A DNA stretch of 64,000 bases from Saccharum officinarum. Taxonomy: Eukaryota; Streptophyta; Magnoliopsida; Poales; Poaceae. The DNA lies in contig CM036160.1 of assembly GCA_020631735.1 (NCBI GenBank), positions 114,186,680-114,250,679 on the forward strand, written 5' to 3'. Under the pieces are notes generated by a model. That model did not search any database, was not told the origin of the DNA, and worked only from the letters and a program-made list of their open reading frames with translations. Below are positions 1-11,562 of this stretch, in pieces (within the stretch, counting starts at the first letter, position 1; every line of letters starts with the position of its first letter). Made by a program: the position numbers and the translations under genes.

Positions 1-3000
1 TGTGCTACTGTAGCAACAATGCAATAACCGAGGTAACAATTCCTCAAAAACAGCAACCCGCACACTTGGGGGAGGTGAATATACTGGATTTAAAGATGGA
101 CTGGAGACTAGCATAGGGGTGCTAGGACCACCCCTTAGCATACCAGTGTGTTTCATCCGTGCAAGAAAGATTAATGTCTCAGCAAAAATATTCAAAGCAG
201 ATAGGGCAGCTTTTGCATGTTGGCGATTTTCACTGGATAGCACTTCAACTAAAGCATCCAAAAATATCAAAGGGTCCAGCTCCCGGAGATTAGATGAAGT
301 GTTGCATCTTGATCTTGATCCCATGTTGATGCTAGATGGGAGTGAAGAACCAATAGGATGCATAAATCCAGATTGACTGGAGGGTGGTGAATCAACATGG
401 AAAAGCATAGCAAAATGCCGGCATATATCTACAACATAATCATCTTTCTCATCATGAAGACTGGTGTCAGCATTAGCTGCAATGATAGCTACAAGAAGAG
501 TCTTGAAAACAGATTTCTCAGCCAGTAGTTGTGTTTTTGTCTTCACACCTAGATCTCCCTATAAATAAACCAAAGTAAAAAAAAGGTGCTGGTAAGATAA
601 CTAAAGCACAAGAACACCCGAAAGAAAACTGTAAGTTCAACAATCTATGAGTTCATTTTGCTCAGACAAGAATTGATGTAAAGCAAAGCAATGTTCTTTA
701 GCAAGGCCAATCTTGTGTTGTCAATCTACATACAAACTTTATATTAACAGTCAAAGATTAAAAGTTTAACTTAGGGCAAACTTCCAATTTGTGATAAGAG
801 TTAGTAAACTACAGTAAAAAGTAATGTAAAGAACATTAATCGTCGATCGCTTCTACCAACCTTCATATCTGAAGCATCATTGCGACGTCTTGAGGGATCC
901 AGGGAAGAGATTAGCAATGTACCAAGAACACCAGGGCTCACACCCTCGCCAGGTACATTTTCCCTCAGATTTAACAAAGAATCCAGGCACACCCGAATGA
1001 ACTGAAGAGCCTGCTTCCTGTAGAAAGCTTCCATACCATTGCCTTGCATAACTGCACCAACAGCTTGGTGTATGCATCTGTCCAGAGGAACCAAAAAAGG
1101 TGTCGCGGGCTCAAAAGTCAGAACTAAGCGTAATCCATGTTCCGGATTTTCCTTGCATTCAAGTGCAAGAGGCTCCCGCAAAAATCGCCTATTTCGGCCC
1201 CCCAGCTTCCCTAACAGTTCCAAAGACTTTGTGCCCCATGTGTAAGGAGGAGGCCTTAAATGAGACCATAAAGCAAGAATGACTTCTGACATTAAATTTG
1301 CCATGCTAGGTTCCAAAAAATCAGGGTTCAGACTATCAATCCAAAACTCGAGTGTGCGTAGAGCTAAGCTCACAAGGTCATCACTACCTTTTAGAGCAAG
1401 AACAAGAGGCTTCATTAGACGAGGTATGTGGGGTAATAAAGAACTCAAGCGAGCAGGTAAAATCAGGCAAAGCTCCAAAATCAAGTCCCGCATATCTTCA
1501 CTTATCGGCCCATCAAGCATGGAGAGTAACATATTGAGGCAGGGTTGCAGAGATGGTATAAGATCACGCATCAATGAATCAAATTTAGCACTGTTCAATG
1601 CACGAAACATGTTACGAAGAAGGTGCATGTAACCTAGGGGTTTCTCAACTTCAGTGGCACTCTTCATGCAGACTTCCATTATAACCGGCACGTGTGGCTG
1701 AAGTGTGCGTTCACAGCTTTCTGGAGCTTTGGCTGCAGCAATGAACAAGAACCGGAAAAGTTGCAAAACAAGCTTTGCTGCAGGTGAATCTGGCTGCTTC
1801 AGGGCTTCAAGCTTTGAGCTAACAAGGAAATTAATTAATACATCTGTGAAAGGCCGCAGAACCTTGGGAGCTTGCAAAAGGGTCGAAAATATGTGCAACA
1901 GCTGGTTGTTGGTTATCATAGAATCAAAGAGGTCAGGCATGCAAAAGGAGAACATATCCATAATATCGCGAGCTTCCATTATAGCCAACATCTGCGAAAA
2001 TGATTGCAGAATTTCCCTATCATCGTCCTTTTCCTTAAACAGAGCCAGACAGTGAACACCAGACTTCAGAACACCAGATGTCTTCCGCACCTAGAATAGA
2101 TAACTAAAACTGATTAGCAACAGTTATATTATATCAAATAAAGAGGAAGAAAGATTCAAGGTGGTGGACCTCATCCTCCCTCAGCCCCCTGAAGGGTTGA
2201 ACTGACAAATTAGAAGACTGTTGATTTTGTTGCTGTTCACCAAAATAGAAATGTCAGCATCAAAAGGTTAATTAGAGCTCAAGTATAATATCAGAACTGC
2301 CAAAAAATATCGACGTATTTGGGAGGTTTATAATACCTGGGGGCGTGGCCAGTGAGCATGGGTTATGCTCCATATTATTGTCTTCATTCCTTGTATGAGG
2401 TCAGTATGAAATAGTTTAGGCAATAGCTGAAATAAGATGCTGAAAGACATGGAACAGGGCAGAAATTTTACAAAAATTAATACATACCCACAGCAAGAGT
2501 CTTTATCAGACTTTTGTAATCATTGATTTCCTTAGTATATTCCAAAGGTTGTTGCAAATTCAGCAGAGTCTGTAAAGTTGGCCAAAAAGGAAAGGCCATG
2601 GAATCATCAGTCAAAAAAAACAATTTCAATTTGTATCAGATTTAACCTATCTCAGAAAAAAAAACATTCATTTTATAAGTGGGATGCAACTAAACACCTC
2701 ACATTTTGTTAACAAGCAAAGCTTAAAAAAATTATCCATCTGCCCATGACTAAGAAACTAGCTATGGTTTTCATAACCTACCAAGGCTATTTATAAGTTG
2801 CGGTGCCTTTTATCTCTGGAGAAATTTGATCTAGACAGCTATATAAGGTGAAAAAAATCAATTCAAGCATAATTTTGAGATTTTCTAAAGAAAGAGGAGT
2901 GCAGTTAGCCACAGAAAAAAAAAAGAATGGTATTGCTACCTCCATGAAAGAAACATTCACATAGTACATACCTGTAATGGGACTTCAAGCTTCATTCTCA

Positions 3001-6000
3001 GATTCGGTTGTTCCTTCCCTTCCTCGCCTTCTTCAAGCAACTATAGAGTGAGAGGAGTAAGGTGGACCATATCAGCAAGAAAACGTAAGGAGATAGCACT
3101 GATATTTCTGTGGGGACTGGGAGTGAAGGACCTAAGGAGCACAGGGCAATAATGTGCCCCTTCATTGCAAGATTATCACATACTCCCTTTGTCCCTTTTT
3201 AGGTGTCGCTATGATATTCGCGCTGGTCAAACTTTCTTAACTTTGACTAGGTATGTAGCAACATTTATATGTTCAAATAAATTTATTATGAAAATAGATT
3301 CAATGATCTATCTAATGCTACTAATTATGTACCATAAATATTAAATTTTATTATATATTTGGTCAAAAGAAGGGCAGGCCTGGTGCAGTTGGTGAGTGCT
3401 AGCTCGCCAAGTCACCAGGTCCTGGGTTCGAAGCCGTCTCTCTGCAGAATTTCTGCAGGGGTAAGACTTTACTTCGGTTATTCCCTTCCCCAGACCCCAC
3501 TCGTGTGGGAGCCTCTGGCACTGGGTCTGCCCTTTATATATTTGGTCAAAGTTAAGTACGTTTGACTTCTCGCGAAGTGAGAACGACAGTTATAAAGGGA
3601 CGGAGAGAGTATTCAATTTCCTTGAGCTTATAATGAGTATTATAGTTGCAACGTAACAGTTTCTCTATATGTTTTCAATCCACATTTCTTCAACCAGTAA
3701 TTTTTGAAATTAGATTCTGCAGTGTAGCAGCATCTAATGCATGCGCCCATGTTTCGATGTCCTCAGCTGACAAATTAGGCAAAGGTTTTAAAACCTAATC
3801 GACCAAAAGAATCACAAAACATGTTGTATACCTGAGGGATTGTTCGCTTCAACGTCCTGAACTTCCCAACGAATGCATCCAATATGCGCCCCTGATCATT
3901 TCGAGTAACAAGTATAGTTGATTAGGAAAAAGTAAAATTACTGACATACTATTATGGAAGTCACTTCTTACCAATAAAACCCGTGCTTCATCCATGCTTT
4001 GCTGGTCAACACCTTTTTGATATATGGGCTCAACCTAAAGCAAAAGATAGGGACTTACTTGTACTGATTTAAGTAACACTAGCGCCTAGTTTTACAGATT
4101 TTATAGATATATATTTGATGATTTCATACTCATATACTGATAAGCTGCACCTAAATGAATTAATCCTACTTTCACTAATAAAGAATTTCAGAATAGCAAA
4201 TATACCAGGTTCAGCATCAAGCGGGCAGATGTTGTATGAATTATAAGGGTTAAAGAAGAATCATGCATATTCCGAGAGAACAAATAGATGATCCGTGACA
4301 ACTGCAATAAGTTAAAGTTACATTAGTTCAGCAGCAACATGATCAACACCAAGGCATAAATAATACTGACAAAGTGGAACTATGTATGCATTTAAAGAGA
4401 GATTTATCTTCTAAGGATCACAGCATCATTGAAGTGACTAATTAGTCGCATAATATTGTAACCATGAAAGTCATATAGTAGCTCATATCATATCCATGAA
4501 AGTCATATAGTAGCTCAACAACAGGCGGAGATCTGACAAGACACCTAGCTTTACTAATAAATCAGATGCCTAATAAATGTCTCAACCATAATACTATTTG
4601 GATATGGTCTGGTGTCTGCAATGAAGAAATCAGATAACAGCTTCGCTTGCCGAGGTTAAGTGATGCATCTATCCTAAAATTCCCATAGGATGTGTTTGGG
4701 TATATGGGGAGGGGAAGGGGGACACAAAAGTGACAGCTGTACATGCAAATTCAACAACTAGAATGCTACCCCAAATCTGTAAGCAATATAAATGATACAA
4801 GAGACAAGTTTAACCTGTGGAAGAGAAATATCTTCTCGAACATAATGCACCAATTCAGCAAGAAGGGTGTAAGCAAGAGGTCTTAAAGTTTCGATGCAAA
4901 CTCGACCTGTGCCAATCAAAACCCTGACAACACCAAAAGTAAGGTGTCAGACATGAATAGAAACTAAGAGTTAATACATGTAGAACAATAAATGCTACAA
5001 GACCAGTAAAGGGAAACAATACATAACTATCATAAGGAAATGATAAGACAGAGCCTCATGAAGAGATAAATTCTTTTGTTAATTATAATTCCACATTAAG
5101 TTTTTGAAAACTACAACTAAAACAGATTGATTTCAAATAGATACAAATCAGGGAAAGGCTGTGTTTTTAAACAAGTTCATTTACTCCCCTTGAATTGTCA
5201 CACAAGTGGTTTTAAGTATGGGGGTTATTTGAACTGGTTTTAATTGTGTGAAAGCCAACTTATTTCATTGTTGATGGTGAAAATTGGACTCATCATATTT
5301 CAGGCAAAAAAATAGACCTGGTTCATTATCATGTGTTGTTCATCTTTGTAATACCCATTAGATCAACGGAGAAAACCTTATTAACTTTTCTTGGCGTTCT
5401 TTATCTTAGGATTATTCAGACTACCAAAAGTAACTAAAAAAATATCGAAACCCAATGAAAAGAAGGGGAAAGGGGATGAAATGAGTTGATCACAGGTCAA
5501 AATGAAGCACTTTGCAAAGTAGTTTATCAATTACACATCACAAAATAAGTACACGGTATCAGGAAATCAAGATGTGGCCATATCAAACTTAATCTGAATG
5601 AGATCCCAGAAATAGCACATTTGAAAATAAACTAGAAAAGCTTGATCACATGATTGCTGGCAAAAGAAAAATGATTTACCTTTCATCAAGAAGTGTGTCA
5701 ATCAAGGGGAACAACCCTCGCTTGTACTCGGTGTTTAGAACTTGTTTCAGACCAACTAATAGCTCCTGAAATTCAGTGTAAGAGATAAAGATATTAGCAT
5801 TTCCAAAGTAACACTCATATAGTTAGATGATTTCAACAAAGCACCAGGTCAAATCTTGCCTTTCTAATGGAGACAGAATCAGGAGGACACGTAACAAGCA
5901 AGTTCACAATGCTCTTGCATATGCTTTCCTCATATGTCTTTATGTAATCTGCATTGCTCTTCAGGAGGTACGTCAGGAATGACAAGGTCTGCAAGACAAA

Positions 6001-7607
6001 TCATCAATCCATCATGAACTTGAAAGAAAAGGCAACCAAAAACAAAATCTGAAGACCTACCTTGACCTGTGCACCCTTTAAATCATTGAAGGGTGTCTTA
6101 AGGTGTGGTGGCACCTTGTCGGGGCCCTTGATAGAGATGGCTGCCACCATGAGTGGCAACAAGTGTGGGATATTTGTCTGCACAAGCTTTGCATACAACT
6201 GGAAGAGAAACATCACAACAAGAGGGCTCTCTGTGACTATCTTGAAGGACCGTGTGCTCGGGTTGAGTTGACCACCACCAGGCACTTGCATCGTGACTGG
6301 AGCATCAGCAGTGGGGTCCAAATGCTGCATGGGCATGGAGGCAGCCATACTGGCACTTGTGTTGGGATTTTCGAAGAAGTAGCTAACAGTTGCGGGAAAT
6401 TTATGGTATATGTTAACCACAAAGTCAAGAAATGGCTGCACCTCCGCCTCGACAGTAGGGCGGAAGTTACGGAGGAGATCAAACACTATTCGGATGGCAA
6501 GGAGAGCATTGTCCTCATTGTCCTGTGTCAGCACACGGAGAGAAAGCTTGAGCAAATCCTGCACAAATGGTCTGAGCACCTCACTGTGTGGAAGGCGGTT
6601 GAGTATCTCGATCACAACATTCCGTAGCTTGTGCTCAGCATTCTCTGTGGCCTGTGGCTTGGTGTAAGTGGTGAGAATTGCTGAGAAGGCTCTGAAGTAG
6701 CAGCGAAGAAAGTTGAGGTAGTCTGGAGTGTGTGTTATCTCCAGGCTGTCCCGAACTTCCATGGCAAGCTGCAGTCGGCCTTGCACAGCTGCAGAGTATT
6801 AGAGCAAACGATCAGATCAGACCATTCAGCTAGATAAAGCATTATGGTTTGAGAAGCAAAGATTGTGAGTGAGTGATTATTTTGCAAGACGAGGTCTATT
6901 GTTTAAGCAAAATTCACAAAACAAAGTGCAGTGAGCTCGAAAGGGGAGGGGGTGTCAGAACACTGCTGCATAAAAAGTATGCTCATTCCCGCCTTCCCGG
7001 ATAACATAAAGAATAGCAGGTACACTCCATAAGTCGCCCCACTACAGAACAGAGCCTGCCAGCCAGGAAAATTTCTTCAAAAATGCAAAATTGGGTGGGC
7101 GAAAGAAGTTGTGCTTGAAATATAACGTGGAAGGCTACGCAATTTAAATGGATTCAACAGTAAATGTCTTTGAAAAGGTGACTGGAAGTAGCTAGCTGGA
7201 TTTGAAATTCAGTGCAAATAGGAAGCAAGAAGTTGCAGGCATCAGTTAAGGAAAAACACCAGCCGCGGAAAAACACAACGTCAGTGGACAGAGCAGTCCT
7301 TCCACCGGTGTGAAATTCAGACAGAAATTAAATACTGTGCGATATAGTAACAAGAGGAAACAGCGAGAAGCATCTAATGTCCTTCTCATCAAATCAAACG
7401 ACAGAAAATTCTCAAGAGCTCAAACAAACCCCGATGGGAAGGAAATCAGACAGCTGGGAATTCACCGGCGAAGCTGACGCCGAGAACAGAAAAAACGCAA
7501 TGGGAAGGAAATCGGGACAGGGGAGGGGGATCACGGGACGCACGGAGGTCGGGCTCGAGGAGCCGCTGCGAGTGCTGCTCCATGTTGCCGCTGTTGATGG
7601 GCGCCAT
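1..7607 (-). CDS. TRA1: TRRAP/Tra1 homologue, 5' part (13 exons, incomplete at left edge)
   Basis: Tra1/TRRAP is the very large HEAT/TPR-repeat, kinase-dead PI3K-like scaffold that brings SAGA and NuA4 acetyltransferase complexes to activators in the nucleus. I rebuilt exons from splice sites with an open frame throughout: 7544-7607, 6061-6788, 5860-5988, 5680-5765, 4815-4923, 4206-4301, 3972-4034, 3832-3891, 2972-3040, 2488-2569, 2337-2389, 861-2090, and 1-558 (continuing). They total 3327 nt, or 1109 codons, roughly the first third of the usual ~3800-3900 residues. The start MAPINSGNMEQHSQ, then RLQLAMEVRDSLE, LNRLPHSEVLRPFVQDLL and MKTIIWSITHAH are hallmark N-terminal helical-repeat segments as I remember plant Tra1. 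The C-terminal FAT and PI3K-like domains lie outside the window. No stop or frameshift is seen, so the gene looks functional. The ATG at 7607 has no upstream rival in frame. A MULE sits about 310 bp upstream. Confidence 0.93.
3183..3609. mobile_element. Stowaway-like MITE in a TRA1 intron
   Basis: The ends are CTCCCTTTGTCCC and its inverted counterpart GGGACGGAGAGAG, flanked by TA on both sides. This is the terminal sequence and target duplication of Stowaway (Tc1/mariner) MITEs. It lies within the TRA1 intron 3041-3831 and is interrupted by a SINE at 3368-3533. Confidence 0.8.
3368..3533 (+). mobile_element. tRNA-derived SINE nested in the Stowaway MITE
   Basis: A perfect 17-bp direct repeat, TTATATATTTGGTCAAA, flanks the insert (3351-3367 and 3534-3550). 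The insert has a pol III A-box-like stretch (TGGTGCAGTTGGTGAG) and a B box (GGTTCGAAGCC near 3425-3437). It then has the GGGTAAGACTT...CTGGGTCTGCCCTT body seen in grass SINEs. It cannot fold as a complete tRNA, so I call it a SINE rather than a tRNA gene. Confidence 0.8.
5766..5859 (-). other. GC-AG intron in TRA1
   Basis: The upstream exon ends AGAAAG and the intron begins GCAAGA, matching the consensus of the minor GC-AG class (AG|GCAAGT). It ends TTTCAG at 5766-5771. Using it joins SIRK to ELLVGLKQ in frame, as expected for plant Tra1. No GT donor nearby gives an open frame. Confidence 0.8.
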
Positions 7608-7885
7608 GGCGAGCGCCCCGCCCGTGCGCGTCCGGCTCCAACCCTACCGCGCCAGGGCTTAGGGTTTTGGAGATCGGCGCCGGAAGGGCTCCGCGAGCTG
7701 GCGGAGGAGCGTAGGGCCGAACGGAGGAGTGCGGGGGCGGTGGCGGGAGGCGCAGGCTCGGTTCCCCCGACGCGAATGGCTCCCCCGTGTTGGGGAGGAG
7801 GAGGGGTCTCTCTCGCGCTCGCAAGCGAGCCGAGGGTTTGGGGTGAGGGGAGAGACGGGACGGACTCGGAGGAAGACGAGGGCGA

Positions 7886-7911
7886 TGGGCCTCGAGCTTA
7901 TACAAGGACCC
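7886..7911 (-). promoter_or_regulatory. Presumed TRA1 core promoter
   Basis: On the minus strand TATAAG lies at 7902-7897, about 290 bp upstream of the TRA1 ATG. A GGCCCA (site II-like) motif follows at 7891-7886. GC-rich 5' UTR sequence extends from there to 7608. The MULE target duplication starts at 7912, about 10 bp upstream of the TATA motif. Motif function is inferred from position only. Confidence 0.45.
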
Positions 7912-7920
7912 GCGGAGCGT
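7912..7920. repeat. Left 9-bp target site duplication of the MULE
   Basis: GCGGAGCGT, identical to 16930-16938. It lies directly upstream of the TRA1 TATA-like motif. Confidence 0.85.
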
Positions 7921-8243
7921 GTCTCTTTTTTTGTTTTTTGTTTTTTGCCTTTTTTTTTTTTTTTTGAAAGATTCTCTCAATTAGCCTCCGACAGAAAGAT
8001 TTAAAAAAAAATACACCCTCAGCTTGGCGCCATTGTCGATGACGTCAAGATATAATGGCATGGCGTCATGTTTCCTGACGCCAAGATCCTGCCGACGTGG
8101 CCCGCGTGGCAGTCTACGTGGCATAGCTTGGCGCCAGGGATCTTGGCGCCAAGGCTTGGCGCCAGGGATCTTGGCGCCAAGGCTTGGCGCCGTGGATCTT
8201 GGCGTCAAGCCATGGCGCCACGGATCTTGGCGCCAAGCCCCCT
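7921..8243. repeat. Left terminal inverted repeat of the MULE
   Basis: T-rich outer part, AAAGATTCTCTCAA at 7967-7981, then about eight GGCGCC-centred palindromes (8029-8240), several in the full form TTGGCGCCAA. Some units have changed to GACGTC, GGCGTC or GACGCC. It pairs with 16653-16929 in inverted orientation. The 5' leader of the transposase gene lies just inside it. Confidence 0.85.
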
Positions 8244-8384
8244 ACAAAAAGGTCGGCCTCTTCTTTTTCTTCTTCCTTCTCTTTCTTTTCTTCTTCTCTT
8301 CTTCTTTCTTCCTCCGGCCGGCGCCGCCCCCCGCCGCCGGCCGTTCCGCCGCCGGCCGCCGGCCCCGTCCGCGCCGGCCGCCGT

Positions 8385-8919
8385 AAGGTAAATTTTTTTA
8401 TATATATAAATAGTTAGCATTAGTTATTTTTTATATATATTTTTTAGTTAGTATTTATTGTTTAGTATGTTATTTATTGTTTAGTTTGATTATTTATTGT
8501 TTAGTAGATATGATTATTTATTTTTTAGTATGTATTTTTAAGTTATTATTAGTTAGTTATTTAGTTAGTTAGTTATTTTTTAGTATTGGTTAGTTATTTT
8601 TTAGTTAGTATTTTTTTCTAGTTAGTTATTTAGTTAGTTAGTAGTAGTGTGCTTAATTAGTTAGTTAGTTGTTGACTAGTAAAATGTGCCTGTGCTTTTT
8701 AGTTAATTAGTATTTTTTAGTTAGTAGTAGTTAGTATGTATTTTTTAGTAGTTAGTAGTAGTTAGTATGTATTTTTTAGTTAATTATTTAGTTAGTTAGT
8801 AGTGAATAATTAGTAGTTAGTACTTAGTATGTACATTATATTTATTAGAGACCTATTACTTATTATGTTTTAAATATATTGGAGTAAAATAATTATGTTT
8901 AGTTATGTTTTGGAATTAG
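8385..8919 (+). other. AT-rich leader, likely 5'-UTR intron of the MULE transposase gene
   Basis: Low-complexity DNA built mostly of TTAGTTAGTT and TTTATTGTTTAG repeats with no coding potential. It starts at a donor-like GTAAGGTAAAT after GC-rich leader sequence and ends GGAATTAG directly before the transposase ATG at 8920. An intron is the simplest reading. Confidence 0.5.
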
Positions 8920-11475
8920 ATGGACAACCTAGTGAGCATTTATTATGGAGGAACTGTGGAACGAGATCGCTATGGATTTGTTGAGCTTGTTGACATGCAA
9001 AGTGTGCCTGTGCTATTCAATGAGAGGCTATCATTCAGTGAGTTGACTGCAAGAGCTCGTGAGGAGGTACATTGCCGTAGAGATGATGGCATCATAGTTG
9101 AGGGTGTACTTCACCTAGGTTACCCTCCCAACATGCTAAGGAAGATGATCCCAATAGGTTGTGCAGATCAGTGGGACAACTATGTGAGATCGGCTATGAA
9201 AAGCCAGTTCCAAAGTTTGGATGTGGTTGTGCAGCGGGTGCTCGTTGATCCCATCCCTCTTGGGTTGTCCCCGCCAATGGGTGAGCAGACATATTTTGAA
9301 CCTCCCGTCCCGGAACGTGATGTGGATGCGGAGGTCCCGCCTACCGTTCCCGATACACAATCTGCCCCCAATGATGTGGCACATCCTCCTCAAGAGATCC
9401 CTTTGACACAGAATCATCCGAGTAAGTGTCAATTAGGTGTCCTTTTTCTTTGTAACTTAAGTCTTTTCTTTTCATCCACTCTTCTTATCATCTCTTCTTA
9501 TTTGTGGCTATGTTGCAGGAGATGTTCCCGATAATGAGGGCGCTCCTGCTGCTGATGCTCAAGTCCAGATTGGAGATGGAATCCGCGCCTCCAATAGTGT
9601 TGAAATTATGAATGATTCAGAGCCATATGAGATCGCAAGGGCTGTTGATTCTGACGATGATCGTCCCGTTGGAGAGCTCACGGAGAGTGACGTTGAGATG
9701 CTTAGGCGTATTTTTCCCGGCCGTCGTGATCCTATGGTTCATGAGTTCAGTGATCTTACTCATTTAGATCAGGCGTTTGCAGAAGGACGTGATGATGAGC
9801 TGCAGGAAGCTCCAGAGGCTAGTCCTAGTATGGAGATAGAGAAGGGGAGGGTTTTCAATGACCTCCCTGCATTGAAGAGGTGGTTGCAAGCGTTTGCAGT
9901 GTTACACAAGAGACCGTATAAGGTCCTGCATTCCTATGTGGAGCGGCATTACACGGTTGTGTGTGACAAGGAACGCTGTCCATGGAGAGTTTGTGCAAGG
10001 AAGAAAAAGGTCTCCGGAAAGTGGAAGATCACAAGAGTTGTCGGGCCACATACTTGTTCTTCACATGACCTCAGCACAAAGCATCGGCAGTTGACATCTA
10101 CCCTCATTGCCAAGCGGTTGATGAAAGTATTACAGGGAGAGCCGAATATGAATGTCAGGACATCTTCCGTGCTTTCTGGTGCTTCCCTCAGTGTGTCGAG
10201 GCCTTTAGGTACTGCCGTCCAGTCTTCTCCATTGATGGTATATTCTTGATTGGCAAGTACCGTGGCACACTACTCATAGCCATATCGTGTGACGCAAACA
10301 ACGAGCTTGTTCCTTTGGCATTTGCTTTGGTTGAGAGGAAGAATAATGATAGCTGGGGATGGTTCTTGAGGCTAGTCCGGATACATGTGGTTGGCCCTGG
10401 CAGGGAGGTGGGCGTCATATCTGATAGGCACTAGGGCATACTTAATGCTGTGCGAGAGGAGATAGAGGGGTACGCACCTTTGCACCATCGTTGGTGTACT
10501 CGGCACCTTGCTGAGAATCTACTCCGGAAGGATGGTGTCAAGGATAATTTTGATCTTTTCCAGGAGGCTGCTCGACAGCTTGAGGATAGGTATTTTCGGA
10601 GAAAGTTAGAGGAGGTCAGAACCGCATCTAATGCAGAAGGTAGACAATGGCTGACAGGTTTGATGAGAGATATTGAGAAATGGACAAGAGCTCACGACGC
10701 AGGTGGTTGGAGGTACGAGTTTCAGTGCAGCAACATGGCCGAGTCATTTAATAAGTTGTTGTTGGGGATTCGTGGTATGCCCGTGAATGCTATCGTTCAA
10801 TTCACATTCTACAAGCTTGTTGCATGGTTCAACGATCGGCACGCCCATGCATTGCAGTTGCAGAGTGAAGGTAAGATTTGGACCCCAACACCTCAGGCAC
10901 ATTTAGAGAAGGCGAAGGAAAGGGCTAGGACACATGAGGTCACATGTTTTGACTATGCCACTGGAAGGTATGAGGTGAAGCATACCGGTGGTACTACATC
11001 TGATGGCAAGGTCCGAGAGTCGAGGATTCATGTGGTAGTCCTCTAAGATTTCTCATGCACTTGTGAGAAACCAAGGCAATATCACTTTGTATGCTCTCAC
11101 CTTGTAGCAGCTGCTAGGCATCGCAACTATGATATTGAGGCTAGGATACCTCACCAGTTCAGTGTCCACACGCTGGTCGAAACATGGAGGCCCCGCTTTG
11201 TGCCTTTCCGAGACCCTGGAGAGTGGCCTCCATACAACGGTCTAAGGTACGTTGCAGATCCAGCTTACCGTTGGGACAAGAGGGGCTCTAGAAAGAGGAC
11301 GAGGCACAAGATGGTTATAGATCAGATACCTGGTAGAACGCGACGTGCTAGAGCGACGCCATTTCTTAATGACCCAGAGCAGTACGAGTGTGGCAAGTGC
11401 GGTAGACTTGGGCACAATTCCCGCACCTGCCATTGGCAAATTAGTGAGGTGCGACTTGTAGGTGTTTTTATTATT
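8920..11475 (+). pseudogene. MuDR/MURA-type MULE transposase, disrupted
   Basis: Would cut and paste the element. Exon 1 is 8920-9421, then an intron 9422-9518 (GTAAGT...TTGCAG), then a second exon in the same frame. A MuDR-type zinc DNA-binding region (WRVCARKK...HTCSSHD) lies near 9980-10075. The DDE domain follows: SIDGIFLIGKYRGTLL (D at 10234), ISDRH (D at 10423) and a candidate E in NMAESFN at 10741. A SWIM zinc finger (CTCE...CSH) is near 11056-11110 and a CX2CX4HX4C knuckle (CGKCGRLGHNSRTC) near 11390-11432. Damage: the frame changes between about 10150 and 10200, where the segment between binding and catalytic domains is also shorter than I expect, implying an internal deletion. In-frame stops are TAG at 10432 (where DRHKGIL is usual) and TAA at 11044, just before the SWIM finger. 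Probably inactive. Confidence 0.87.
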
Positions 11476-11562
11476 TAATACTTATCATATTGATTGTTCA
11501 ATTCTTGCTTTACGTTTAATTGCATATTTATTTAATAACTTACTGACAATAATTTTTTTAGG

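Noticed and set aside
1279..2055. Plus-strand open frames inside the TRA1 exon
   Set aside because: Antisense to a continuous conserved exon.
3368..3450. tRNA gene
   Set aside because: A and B boxes are present but the arms cannot pair as a tRNA and the sequence sits inside a SINE with a target duplication.
7377..7967. 196-codon plus-strand frame at the TRA1 5' end
   Set aside because: Antisense to TRA1 exon 1 and 5' UTR, then enters the MULE poly-T; not a gene.
8260..8385. Coding region in the GC-rich CCGCCGGCC stretch
   Set aside because: Low-complexity leader between TIR and intron; frames in all three phases give only Arg/Pro/Ala/Ser runs.
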